Assembly (NCBI GenBank): GCA_003439945.1
Contig: QVRM01002082.1
Location: 166,646 to 230,645, forward strand
DNA from: Dermanyssus gallinae
Taxonomy: Eukaryota; Arthropoda; Arachnida; Mesostigmata; Dermanyssidae
Length of the DNA stretch: 64,000 nt
Direction: 5' to 3'
This document shows positions 51,361-60,810 of this stretch, one piece after another; the first letter of the stretch is position 1, and each line of letters begins with the position of its first letter. A program made the position numbers and the translations under genes. The notes under the pieces are model-generated. The model was not told the DNA's origin and did not search any database. It saw only the letters and a program-made list of their open reading frames with translations.

Positions 51361-51490
51361 CGAAAAGGGGGATTTACTTAGATCATCAGGTATAGGTGTT
51401 AACTTCTGCGTTTATTATCTTCCTTTTCTCTTTTTATCCCCAAACCCTTGTACCACTTGCCATAACGAGAACTTAAGCATGTGAATATTA

Positions 51491-52292
51491 TTATGGTTTA
51501 TTAACACCCAGGTTGGGTAAAATTATAAACATATACATCAGACACAACGTATGCTTCCTTCACGTCATTGGGCCTTCTCTCATCTTGCTAGCTCAGCTAT
51601 TGACTGAACTGCAGGACATGCTGCGGCGTGGTATCTATCGCACCGCGTGCCCTATCCTCACGCGCGGGCTGGACCCGCCACCTCGTTAGTGACTTACATG
51701 AATGCTACAACGGCCCGGGCCAAGGCTCGTTATCATTCTACGCCACACAGGCTGTAACGGGACACGGCCAATTCCAAACGTTCATGATGAGAATAGGCAA
51801 GTCTCACTCAGACATCTGTGTTTTGTGCACAACTGGTGGACCACACGGTCGCAGGATGCCCAAGGCTCTCGAATCTCAGGCAGACCTCCAAATATGTACT
51901 AGCTGGAGCTGACACTAAAACGATCATAACATCGATGTTGACGTCAGGCCAATCATGGAGAGAAGGAGCGTCATACCTCGACCGGATCATCAGAGAAAAA
52001 ACCTGCCTAGAGAATTAAAGACGCGCTTCACTCGCTAGAAGAGATTGTGAGACGTCCTTACAGGCCTCGGAGGCCATGTCGTAGATGTAGAGCGGACGAC
52101 TCCCCCCCAGGGCCTTGAAGAACTGGCAAACAGTACCGAACCCTGGGGGGGTAAATGTGAGGACTAGGGTTTTTAGTGGGTAACCCCATGCCATCGGGGA
52201 GTCCCACACTACCTACGCGCTTCTACACGCCCGGACAGTGATAACTGCGCTGGGTGTGCATAAAGCATTTATCCCCAACCTCACAAAAAAAA
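51491..52292 (+). pseudogene. R1-like LINE 3' fragment with poly(A)
   Basis: Plus frames give FYATQAVTGHGQFQTFMMRI and SDICVLC, the usual end of an R1/LOA-type RT ORF (TGHG followed by a cysteine motif), with frameshifts. Near 51990 comes HTLEEIVRRP-like text, then a GC-rich 3' UTR and a 12-A run at about 52285. It cuts repeat R3 at 52293. Confidence 0.55.
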
Positions 52293-52691
52293 AAACATCG
52301 TGCAGTTGACCCAACAGAATGTCAGGCACCTAAGAAACTCATGGACGACCTCACAGGGAAGAGCCTCGGCGAAGATAGCTCCACACTAAAAACAGCTGAT
52401 CAACGGCCGAACCAACAAATTATCAGCAAACACCAACAGAAACGGCGACAAAACGTGGAGTTATGTTCAAAGCGCGACATGCCTACTCTACGGCATTGCC
52501 CCATCAACAACAGACAATAATACAAAGTCGGACACGCCAAACGAAAAATATAGGGGGCGCAACACTCTCTGTCGCACACTTGAAAAATACGGACGCATAT
52601 TGCACGTTACGTCTGCCACAAACAAAATATTTCTGTTAAGAGCTGTAGAAGCACACAATGCACGATATCGTTCACGTATTAGAACACTTTT
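52293..52691 (+). repeat. Repeat R3, copy 4
   Basis: Carries the plus frame AVDPTECQAPKKLMDDL. It lies next to repeat L and LINE-H3 as in unit 1, but the whole order is inverted. Confidence 0.65.
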
Positions 52692-52796
52692 CTCGCCCAC
52701 CGTGTGGTGCTCGACCCTTTGCGCCAAGGGAGGGTAAAGGCGCCACCGCAGCTGCTAGATAAACGCAGGCCTCACTACTTCAACAGAAGAAAAGCG
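52692..52796 (-). repeat. Short repeat L, copy 4
   Basis: Reverse complement of 19395-19499, same neighbours. Confidence 0.75.
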
Positions 52797-53110
52797 TTCG
52801 GACGTCGAATGATGGTATATCAGATTTCGACCTGTTTCGTCCAACCATCGTCGGTGGCGACTTCGATGCTCGTGTTGATGGTGGGGCTACTAACGATAAA
52901 TGAGAGGTGCTGCTTCAGTTGATGGAAGACTTCGGTCTGAGATGTGCAAATGCACGCGAAGACCATACGTGTATAAGTCATAACGAAAGCAGCACCACTG
53001 ACCTACTGTTTTACAACCTTGTCGACGGCAAAATTAAAAGCTTCGATGTTTTCGAGGTGGCTGCAAGGAAGTACCTGCCGGTGTCGGCAGTCACAAATAT
53101 TCCATATATA
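52797..53110 (+). pseudogene. LINE-H3 endonuclease fragment
   Basis: Plus-strand version of 19081-19394 with LLQLMEDFGLRCANAREDHT and a stop in front. It ends at the A-rich end of a minus-strand LINE-X, as in unit 1. Confidence 0.7.
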
Positions 53111-53290
53111 TATTTTTTTGTGTAAAATGTATTTCATATTTATTCACTCAGGTTGAGTAGCGATTTTAACCACAAATACATCTCTTTAACAACTATAAGG
53201 ATAGTAAGTCACGACTATCACCGGGTGATTTGCATTTGTATAGATACATACACAAACTCATATGCATACACATTCATATATATTTATATA
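53111..53290 (-). repeat. 3' end of LINE-X3 separated by the R4-like insertion
   Basis: Matches the LINE-X1 3' UTR downstream of its TA tract (about 18919-19075): CACCCGGTGATAGTCGTGA, then AATAAA-type signal and A-run, all on the minus strand. The rest of this LINE-X is at 55474 and above, so the R4-like element lies between. Confidence 0.8.
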
Positions 53291-54485
53291 TATTCTTAAC
53301 ATACTATTAATTAGCGATATTGCCTCAGCCCATGAAACTGCTCGCTTAGCGTTCATCCTAAAATTAACAATGCCATATCCCCAAGCGATTTGCGACCCCT
53401 ATCTATTAGTTCATACTTACAACGAACGCTTAACAAAATTCTCTCTAGACGCCTCCAGAACTCTATTAAGCTTATCCCAATCCTATAATGGTACCTTCGA
53501 GAATCTTGCGGTTCTGGATGGTATCCTTAACGATGCCAAGGGTGCAGGACGTGAGCTCAGACTCGCCTCAATCGACCTCCGTAAGGCGTTCGACATGGTG
53601 AGTCATGACTCCGTCCTGTGGTCACTCCGGACTCGCGGATACCCGGAGGTATTCATTAACTATATCGAACGCTTGTACCTCTCATCTAAAACTCTCATAG
53701 AATTTGGACAAGAATGTCGCACATTTCGGCCAACTAGGGGTGTTAGACAGGGAGATCCTCGGTCCCCCCTCTTATTTAATCTAGTTCTCGACGACATTCT
53801 TTCAAAATTAGACAACACTAATATCGGGTACCAACTTACTGATGAATTCCGCCTTATGGGCTTAGCCTTTGCGGATGATCTCACCCTTCTAGCCTCCACG
53901 AAATCCACTCTCCAACGGCTCCTTAATATTGCGGACCCACTTTTGAAATCCCGAGGCCTTGAAATTAATACTAATAAAAGCTTTACTATCTCCCACCTAT
54001 TTAATAGAAAGGAAGGTAAATGTTTTATCAATACCGTACCAGAATTTAACGTTGGAGATCGGCAATTGCCAGCTAAAGGTATGAGCGATCGATGGAGATA
54101 TCTTGAAGTCGACTTTGACAGCAATGGCAGAGTTGACTCCACCAGGGATATACTCCTTAATTTACTGAACAGATTCACGATAGCTCCCCTTAAACCCCAC
54201 CAAAGACTCATATTTTTGAAAGACTTTCTCATTCCCCGTCTCCTATATAAACTGGTGTCCGGTCCCAGACCATCTTACGCACTCCTTAGTGACCTAGATA
54301 AAGAGATCAGAAAGGTTGTTAAGTCGAAATGGCTTAAGCTCGAAAACTCGGTGCCGAACGCCTACCTGTACACGCACACAGCACACGGCGGTCTGGACAT
54401 CCCCTGCCTCCAAATATTCATTCCCAGACTCCGCCTTTCCCGCCTGACAGCACTACAACACTCCTTGAGGTCCAATGGATGCTAA
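53262..54485 (+). CDS. R4L-1 reverse transcriptase, 5'-truncated
   Basis: 407-codon open frame; the first 10-20 codons are LINE-X TA-rich sequence, so native coding begins near 53300. Blocks: YNGTFENLAVLDGILNDAKG (block 2), LASIDLRKAFDMVSHD (block 3), RPTRGVRQGDPRSPLLFNLV (block 4), catalytic FADD at about residue 206-209, then RGLEINTNKS. RT blocks 0-1 and the N-terminal DNA-binding zinc fingers are missing. The frame ends TGC TAA within ATGCTAA, where the next ORF's ATG starts. In typical R2-type elements this would be a single ORF. Confidence 0.85.
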   Translation: MHTHSYIFIYILNILLISDIASAHETARLAFILKLTMPYPQAICDPYLLVHTYNERLTKFSLDASRTLLSLSQSYNGTFENLAVLDGILNDAKGAGRELRLASIDLRKAFDMVSHDSVLWSLRTRGYPEVFINYIERLYLSSKTLIEFGQECRTFRPTRGVRQGDPRSPLLFNLVLDDILSKLDNTNIGYQLTDEFRLMGLAFADDLTLLASTKSTLQRLLNIADPLLKSRGLEINTNKSFTISHLFNRKEGKCFINTVPEFNVGDRQLPAKGMSDRWRYLEVDFDSNGRVDSTRDILLNLLNRFTIAPLKPHQRLIFLKDFLIPRLLYKLVSGPRPSYALLSDLDKEIRKVVKSKWLKLENSVPNAYLYTHTAHGGLDIPCLQIFIPRLRLSRLTALQHSLRSNGC

Positions 54486-55419
54486 CCACGGAGCACTTTA
54501 AAAAAGATCTTGCGAAAACAAGACTTCTTTGCGAGCGCTTGGGAACCTCCATTGAGACCGCTACACAAGAGACCGACTACTGGTCTCAACAACTACACAA
54601 CACGTTCGATGGGGCACATTTTAAAAAAGCACACGAAACGCCCTTTGTACATTACTGGATTAAGGGTATGCCCTACCTATCTGGTAAGGAGTATTTAAAC
54701 TTACTAAAGCTCAGGATCAACGCACTACTAACGCGTGCCAGATTGGCCAGGGGACGCCCGGGCTACAACAAACGTTGTAGGCACGGGTGTCATGCGCCTG
54801 AGACGTTGGCTCATGTCGCTCAGATGTGCGATACAACACACAAACAAACCATAAAGAGACATGACGACGTCTGTGATCGCGTGGCGCGTCTTCTGCGCGA
54901 AAGGGGTCATGAGGTGGTTCGTGAGCGAGTATTCCGTCGACCGGGCGCACCGGCTCTAAAGCCCGACCTCGTAATAACAACACCTACCGAGGTCTGGGTT
55001 TTAGATGCCGAGGTTTGCGGCCCGAACCGGGACCTGGCAAAAGCACGGCAAGACAAGATCGCCAAATATGACGTCGAGTTCCTAAGAGCGGCGCTCCCCG
55101 ACCCGCAAAAACCTCGCAGATTCGGATCCATCACTATCTCTATGAGTGGTGTATGGGACTCCGAATCTGCGAGGACGCTCTTGGGGCTCGGCGTCACGAA
55201 GAGGAATCTTATGGAAATCACCGTTTTAACTTTGCAAGGAACCTTGAGGATATACCGCTCGCACCGGGTCCATAAGAGCGGGGGCTACCATCAAGCAAGG
55301 ACACGGACAACTGACTCTTAACTTCACGTGACACCTTTTTACCACAATTTTTATTAAGGCGAGCACTGCCGAGTGTGCAAACGTATTGTAAATGATTAAT
55401 AAATCATCACAATATTTTC

Positions 55420-55420
<1 letters not shown>
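53291..55420 (+). mobile_element. R4L-1: R2/R4-clade-like LINE inserted in a TA tract
   Basis: RT, zinc motif and restriction-like endonuclease in that order identify an R2-superclade LINE. Both ends lie in TA-rich sequence that belongs to the LINE-X3 3' UTR. It is 5'-truncated. The 3' UTR has AATAAA at about 55400. Dong and related R4-clade elements are known for insertion into simple TAA repeats; a TA preference would be similar. Confidence 0.7.
54479..55321 (+). CDS. R4L-1 zinc motif and restriction-like endonuclease
   Basis: 280 aa, overlapping the RT frame by 7 bp. CRHGCHAPETLAHVAQMC followed by a histidine is the CCHC motif that precedes the endonuclease in R2-superclade LINEs. Then RRPGAPALKPDLVITT, and VWVLDAEV supplies the PD...D core of the restriction-like endonuclease (KPD at about 160-162, LDAEV at about 174-178). 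This nuclease nicks the target for target-primed reverse transcription. The frame is intact to its stop. Confidence 0.85.
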   Translation: MLTTEHFKKDLAKTRLLCERLGTSIETATQETDYWSQQLHNTFDGAHFKKAHETPFVHYWIKGMPYLSGKEYLNLLKLRINALLTRARLARGRPGYNKRCRHGCHAPETLAHVAQMCDTTHKQTIKRHDDVCDRVARLLRERGHEVVRERVFRRPGAPALKPDLVITTPTEVWVLDAEVCGPNRDLAKARQDKIAKYDVEFLRAALPDPQKPRRFGSITISMSGVWDSESARTLLGLGVTKRNLMEITVLTLQGTLRIYRSHRVHKSGGYHQARTRTTDS

Positions 55421-55464
<44 letters not shown>

Positions 55465-55471
55465 TAATATA
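55421..55471. repeat. TA microsatellite between R4L-1 and LINE-X3
   Basis: About 50 bp of TA, the LINE-X3 3' UTR tract that received R4L-1. Confidence 0.85.
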
Positions 55472-55473
55472 AG

Positions 55474-56529
55474 CTACAAGGCCCCACAATGACGGGCTAA
55501 TTCATTTAAAGATTGCACAAGATTGCATTCTGCGACATAGTATCTTTGGCAGAGTTCACCGCAGCGGCGGCATACACAAGTCTCACATGGTTCATGGAAT
55601 TCAGCGCGTTGACATAAAATGTGATGAAAGCCGTGTACTGCAAATCGTGTTATCACGTGCCTATTGCTACGCTCCGGCCCCTTCCACTCCACATTTCTTA
55701 TCGCTCCTGTATTGAAGAATTCCGGGTCGAGTTCGGAAAACTTCGCCTCCCATTTTTTAATGCCGTCGATAAAGGCTGTGGTTTACGGGAGGTTATAACG
55801 GCGCTTTAGGTCTTCTATAAAAAGTGGACAGTCTGCTAATACGAAAACAAGGCGGTTGCCCGTTGACGTATGAAGTCCCAGAGTCCGTTTCAGGAAAGCT
55901 GCTTTTATCTGACTCAGCTGATCGAGGTTTCTAGAAGTCAGGTGCGGGTTCAAGAGGGCAGAAAAGAAAAGTGGACTCAGATTGTCCCTCTGGCCATACC
56001 CGGTTGTTTGCGAAACCGCCGGCAGTTCCGACACTCCATCGTCGATTGTTACCCAGTTTTCCTGTAAGATCTCTCTTATGAGGTTCAGCATCTTTGAGGA
56101 AACGCCGACTTCTGCCAAAATGTTGAGCACACGATCACGTGGAGCGGAGTCAAAGGCGGCTTTGAAGCCGAGGAATACCGCGTACAGAGACTACCCTGGT
56201 CGGGAGAGGGTTTCTTTGACGTCATCCAGGAGAATTCTGCACGCTGTTTGCGTAGAACGCCCCTTCCGAAATCCATGTTGTTCTTCAGGTATAACGTTCG
56301 TGACCTCCAAGAAGGCGCTTAGTCTTTTCGTGATCAAGCACGACAGCAGCTTATAGCACACGCTCTTCTTTGCAATGCCTCTCCAGGCATTTCTCCATTG
56401 TGGTGGGAGAAGCCCCGTCTTGAGGCCTTCGTTGAACAATGCTGTCCAACACAGAGCGAGTACAAGCGAGCTTCTGAGGTGCTCATTCCGAACGTTGTCC
56501 GGTCCTGATGCTTTGTTGTTGCACAGCCC
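55474..56529 (-). pseudogene. LINE-X3 RT, YADD deleted, cut at its 5' side
   Basis: Minus strand from 56529: GLCNNKASGPDNVRNEHLRS, then FRNA joined to WRGIAKKSVCYKLLSCL (a small deletion shared with LINE-X4), HGFRKGRSTQTACRILLDD, the shared TAG, NILAEVGVSSKMLN, GDNLSPLFFSALLNPHLT (the catalytic-core deletion), and [18 protein letters not shown]. The 5' side is cut by the tandem-duplication junction. Confidence 0.85.
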
Positions 56530-57218
56530 TTCTTTCAAAATTAGACAAAACTAATATCGGGTACCAACTTACTGATGAATTCCGCCTTATGGGCTTAGCC
56601 TTTGCGGATGATCTCACCCTTCTAGCCTTCACGAAATCCACTCTCCAACGGCTCCTTAATATTGCGGACCCACTTTTGAAATCCCGAGGCCTTGAAATTA
56701 ATACTAATAAAAGCTTTACTATCTCCCACCTATTTAATAGGAAGGAAGGTAAATGTTTTATCAATACCGTACCAGAATTTAACGTTGGAGATCGGCAATT
56801 GCCAGCTAAAGGTATAAGCGATCGATGGAGATATCTTGGAGTCGACTTTGACAGCAATGGCAGAGTTGACTCCACCAGGGATATACTCCTTAATTTACTG
56901 AACAGACTCACGATAGCTCCCCTTAAACCCCACCAAAGACTCATATTTTTGAAAGACTTTCTCATTCCCCGTCTCCTAGATAAACTGGTGTCCGGTCCCA
57001 GACCATCTTACGCACTCCTTAGTGACCTAGATAAAGAGATCAGAAAGGTTGTTAAGTCGAAATGGCTTAAGCTCGAAAACTCGGTGCCGAACGCCTACCT
57101 GTACACGCACACAGCACACGGCGGTCTGGACATCCCCTGCCTCCAAACATTCATTCCCAGACTCCGCCTTTCCCGCCTGACAGCACTACAACACTCCTTG
57201 GGGTCCAATGGATGCTAA
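56530..57218 (+). CDS. R4L-2 reverse transcriptase, partial
   Basis: The open frame runs in from 56508 in LINE-X sequence; native R4L text begins at LSKLDKTNIGYQL. It keeps the catalytic FADD and RGLEINTNKS and ends at the same ATGCTAA overlap. Differences from R4L-1 are few (for example LGVDFDS for LEVDFDS). Blocks 1-4 are absent. Confidence 0.8.
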
Positions 57219-58054
57219 CCACGGAGCACTTTAAAAAAGATCTTGCGAAAACAAGACTTCTTTGCGAGCGCTTGGGAACCTTCATTGAGACCGCTACACA
57301 AGAGACCGACTACTGGTCTCAACAACTACACAACACGTTCGATGGGGCACATTTTAAAAAAGCACACGAAACGCCCTTTGTACATTACTGGATTAAGGGT
57401 ATGCCCTACCTATCTGGTAAGGAGTATTTAAACTTACTAAAGCTCAGGATCAACGCGCTACCAACGCGTGCCAGATTGGCCAGGGGACGCCCGGGCTACA
57501 ACAAACGTTGTAGGCACGGGTGTCATGCGCCTGAGACGTTGGCTCATGTCGCTCAGATGTGCGATACAACACACAAACAAACCATAAAGAGACATGACGA
57601 CGTCTGTGATCGCGTGGCGCGTCTTCTGCGCGAAAGGGGTCATGAGGTGGTTCGTGAGCGAGTATTCCGTCGACCGGGCGCACCGGGTCTAAAGCCCGAC
57701 CTCGTAATAACAACACCTACCGAGGTCTGGGTTTTAGATGCCGAGGTTTGCGGCCCGAACTGGGACCTGGCAAAAGCACGGCAAGACAAGATCGCCAAAT
57801 ATGACGTCGAGTTCCTAAGAGCGGCGCTCCCCGACCCGCAAAAACCTCGCAGATTCGGATCCATCACTATCTCTATGAGTGGTGTATGGAACTCCGAATC
57901 TGCGAGGACGCTCTTGGGGCTCGGCGTCACGAAAAGGAATCTTATGGATCTCACCGTTTTAACTTTGCAAGGAACCTTGAGGATATACCGCTCGCACCGG
58001 GTCCATAAGAGCGGGGGCTACCATCAAGCAAGGACACGGACAACTGACTCTTAA
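57212..58054 (+). CDS. R4L-2 zinc motif and restriction-like endonuclease
   Basis: 280 aa, same length and motifs as in R4L-1: CRHGCHAPETLAHVAQMC, then GLKPDLVITT and VWVLDAEVCG. About seven residue differences, including ALPTRARLA for ALLTRARLA and WNSES for WDSES. The frame is intact, overlapping the preceding ORF by 7 bp. Confidence 0.85.
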   Translation: MLTTEHFKKDLAKTRLLCERLGTFIETATQETDYWSQQLHNTFDGAHFKKAHETPFVHYWIKGMPYLSGKEYLNLLKLRINALPTRARLARGRPGYNKRCRHGCHAPETLAHVAQMCDTTHKQTIKRHDDVCDRVARLLRERGHEVVRERVFRRPGAPGLKPDLVITTPTEVWVLDAEVCGPNWDLAKARQDKIAKYDVEFLRAALPDPQKPRRFGSITISMSGVWNSESARTLLGLGVTKRNLMDLTVLTLQGTLRIYRSHRVHKSGGYHQARTRTTDS

Positions 58055-58156
58055 CTTCACGTGACACCTTTTTACCACAATTTTTATTAAGGCGAGCACT
58101 GCCGAGTGTGCAAACGTATTGTAAATGATTAATAAATCATCATAATATTTTCTCTC

Positions 58157-58181
58157 TATATATATATATATATATATATAA
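58157..58181. repeat. TA microsatellite between R4L-2 and LINE-X4
   Basis: About 25 bp of TA; shorter than the 50 bp in the first tandem copy. Confidence 0.85.
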
Positions 58182-58182
58182 G

Positions 58183-59970
58183 CTACAAGGCCCCACAATG
58201 ACGGGCTAATTCATTTAAAGATTGCACAAGATTGCATTCTGCGACATAGTATCTTTGGCAGAGTTCACCGCAGCGGCGGCATACACAAGTCTCACATGGT
58301 TCATGGAATTCAGCGCGTTGACATAAAATGTGATGAAAGCCGTGTACTGCAAATCGTGTTATCACGTGCCTGTTGCTACGCTCCGGCACCTTCCACTCTA
58401 CATTTCTTATTGCTCCTGTATTGAAGAATTCCGGGTCGAGTTCGGAAAACTTCGCCTCCCATTTTTTAATGCCGTCGATAAAGGCTGTGGTTTACGGGAG
58501 GTTATAACGGCGCTTTAGGTCTTCTATAAAAAGTGGACAGTCCGCTAATACGAAAACAAGGCGGTTGCGCGTTGACGTATGAAGTCCCAGAGTCCGTTTC
58601 AGGAAAGCTGCTTTTATCTGATTCATCTGGTCGAGGTTTCTAGAAGTCACGTGCGGGTTCAAGAGGGCAGAAAAGAAAAGTGGACTCAGATTGTCCCCCT
58701 GGCCAAACCCGGTTGTTTGCGAAACCGCCGGCAGTTCCGACACTCCATCGTCGATTGTTACCCAGTTTTCCTGTAAGATCTCTCTTATGAGGTTCAGCAT
58801 CTTTGAGGAAACGCCGACTTTTGCCAAAATGTTGAGCACACGATCACGTGGAGCGGAGTCAAAGGCGGCTTTGAAGCCGAGGAATACCGCGTACAGAGAC
58901 TACCCTGGTCGGGAGAGGGTTTCTTTGACGTCATCCAGGAGAATTCTGCACGCTGTTTGCGTAGAACGCCCCTTCCGAAATCCATGTTGTTCTTCAGGTA
59001 TAACGTTCGTGATCTCCAAGAAGGCGCTTAGTCTTTTCGTGATCAAGCACGACAGCAGCTTATAGCACACGCTCTTCTTTGCAATGCCTCTCCAGGCATT
59101 TCTCCATTGTGGTGGGAGAAGCCCCGTCTTGAGGCATTCGTTGAACAATGCTGTCCAACACAGAGCAAGTACAAGCGAGCTTCTGAGGTGCTCATTCCGA
59201 ACGCCGTCCGGTCCTGATGCTTTGTTGTTGCACAGCCCTTGAAGAGCCTGCAAAACTTCCATGATCGTGAAGACCTCCTCAAGTTCACTCTGATATCTTG
59301 TCGTTTCCTCGTCCCAAACAACAGCGAACAATGGTGATTTACGGGAGATCGTGTCGCTCGATGCAAACATTTCGGTGAAATGTCCAACGAGAGTGACGGA
59401 GCTAATAGGACAGAAGGTCTTTTTTTATGAGGGTTGGATGGTAATGCACCATATATTTTTATTGAGACATCTGTGCTCTGCGTTTTTTTTGACCATGGTC
59501 GATTTTAATCCACTCCGGCATTCAGCTTGTTTAAATTGGGAACCATGAAAACCAATTTTTGGAGTGGCCGGCCTGGATCTCGAATTCAGGACTCCCAAAT
59601 GCAAGGCAAAGGCTTTTGCCACTAAGCCATCTTGCTCGGTCTGCCCACCGCGTGTAAGCCACTTGTATGGAGCTCGTTCTGCGTGTGTGAGGAGGATAGC
59701 CTCCTGTTGTTCGAGATATAGTTTATTTCTGCTGAGTGTATGTCTTCCGGCAGATCGTTTGGAAAACATCAGCAAGCGGCTTAGCGGCAGGTTGCAGTTC
59801 TGACAACAAATGGAGGGTCTTCGTGTCGCTTGAGCAACGTGGCAGTTATGGTTGAACCAAGGGCGATGTTTTTTCCTGGTGGAGCAAGTAGACGATTGAA
59901 AAATCTCCACGAGGCGATCAGCATACTGCTCGACGTCAATGGTATCAGGAATCGGCAGGACCTCATGCAA
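58183..59970 (-). pseudogene. LINE-X4 RT, YADD deleted
   Basis: From 59970: DTIDVEQYADRLVEIFQSS (linker), SINE2, then SPLFAVVWDEETTRYQSELE, NNKASGPDGVRNEHLRSSL, FRNA joined to WRGIAKKSV, HGFRKGRSTQTACRILLDD, the family TAG at about 58900, FGQGDNLSPLFFSALL joined to NPHVTSRNLDQ, and [18 protein letters not shown]. It has the same core deletion as LINE-X2 and X3. Confidence 0.85.
59482..59644 (-). mobile_element. SINE2 within LINE-X4 (old insertion)
   Basis: Same LINE-X position as at 16891 and 44749; A box on the minus strand TGGCTTAGTGG, degraded B box. Confidence 0.75.
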
Positions 59971-60076
59971 ACGTTACAGTAGAGCCGCAACGTCGAGATT
60001 GCGCAGTTGGGATATGTGCTCGAATAAGACAGCCTTCACTCAACAAATTCATTTTTTCAATATAGTTTACTCTGTC

Positions 60077-60283
60077 TTTGGCGCCGAGCAAGGTGGCTTA
60101 GTGGCAAAAGCCTTTGCCTTGCATTCGGGAGGACCGGGTTCGAGACCCAGACCGGCCACTCTTAAATTGGTTTGCGTGGTTTCCAAGTTAGACAAGGTAA
60201 ATGCCGGAGTGGAGTAAACTTAGCCATGACATGAAAAATCCGTACACGGGCAATTGCCTTACGGGAAATCAACAAAAAAAATT
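60077..60283 (+). mobile_element. SINE2, full-length young copy
   Basis: tRNA-like head with A box TGGCTTAGTGG and B box GGTTCGAGACC, body GACCGGCCACTC, CCGGAGTGGAGTAAA, an ACGGGCAATTGCCTTACGGG hairpin-like stretch and a run of A. A 12-bp target duplication GTTTACTCTGTC lies at 60065-60076 and 60284-60295. LINE-X1 and X2 have the empty site (near 16460 and 44318). This is the best full-length SINE2 in the window, about 207 bp. Confidence 0.85.
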
Positions 60284-60385
60284 GTTTACTCTGTCCTCGC
60301 TTAAGCTGAGCGCAAATAAATCGAGGTCAGGTGGAAGAGATCGGAGCAAAAGAAATTACGACAGTAGTTTTCTCAGGCTTGCTAT

Positions 60386-60490
60386 CTCGCCCACCGTGGG
60401 GTGCTCGACCCTTTGCGCCAAGGGAGGGTAAAGGCGCCACCGCAGCTGCTAGATAAACGCAGGCCTCACTACTTCAACAGCAGAAAAGCG
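60386..60490 (-). repeat. Short repeat L, copy 5
   Basis: Reverse complement of copy 1, at the same distance from FL-B4 as in units 1 and 3. Confidence 0.75.
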
Positions 60491-60810
60491 TATATGACTA
60501 CTTCAACAGTAGCAAAGCTCATACTAGGTGCAGTCTGAGCCACTTTTGGCAAACCATCTTCGTGATTTCTTTAAGAGAGAGGTTATTGAGCATGCAAACT
60601 GCAAGCTATGCTTTTGGATAAAAAAAAAGTTGCTGTTACTGTGACACTAACAGCGCAAATGTAAAAAACAACTGTGGCTGTTCCGACGAACGATCTGCAT
60701 TCTCTTAAAAATAAAACTGACTGAATTAAAATAAATCGTCAATCAATTGGCCACCGGCCACTGTCACAACTCCAGCTGTTCACAGCCAACCCAAGCGGCA
60801 ACAACAACTA
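60491..60810. other. FL-B4 3' flank, distal part
   Basis: Inverted version of about 15664-15983. Ends at the mariner insertion. No gene. Confidence 0.65.

Larger units (their letters stand above)
47681..51490 (+). mobile_element. LINE-D2: second LINE-D, RT mostly deleted
   Basis: Starts at about 47681 after the LINE-H2 remnant. It contains a 5' UTR, a broken ORF1 with zinc knuckles, an endonuclease region, the start of RT, then a deletion at about 51290 that joins RT block 0-1 text to the last 25 codons, and ends near 51490. Without LINE-G it shows the uninterrupted target of that nested insertion. Confidence 0.75.
53797..56529 (+). repeat. Tandem duplication, first copy
   Basis: Covers the later part of R4L-1, the TA tract and LINE-X3. 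Repeated at 56530-59239 with offset 2733 bp in the R4L part and 2709 after the shorter TA tract. The junction at 56530-56531 shows two shared bases (TT). Confidence 0.9.
56530..58156 (+). mobile_element. R4L-2: duplicated 3' part of the R4-like element
   Basis: Starts at the duplication junction, inside the RT after block 4, so it was not a separate retrotransposition event. It ends in the same TA tract context as R4L-1. Confidence 0.85.
56530..59239 (+). repeat. Tandem duplication, second copy
   Basis: R4L-2, TA tract and the adjoining part of LINE-X4, nearly identical to 53797-56529. Confidence 0.9.
58183..60490 (-). mobile_element. LINE-X4: internally deleted LINE-X next to FL-B4
   Basis: Minus-strand copy with repeat L at its 5' end (60386-60490), endonuclease remnant, an old SINE2 at about 59482-59644, RT without YADD, and a TA tract at 58157-58181. 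A second, younger SINE2 lies in the endonuclease region. Position and orientation relative to FL-B4 match units 1 and 3. Confidence 0.8.

Noticed and set aside
53660..54232. 190-codon minus ORF, repeated at 56483
   Set aside because: Shadow of the R4L RT frame; its repeat is due to the tandem duplication.
60080..60160. Candidate tRNA gene
   Set aside because: Head of SINE2; the same unit recurs at five other places with a common body.
15984..60490. Repeat L as LTRs of a retrovirus-like element
   Set aside because: The copies are only 105 bp, lie in mixed orientations, and no gag-pol with RNase H or integrase lies between any pair.
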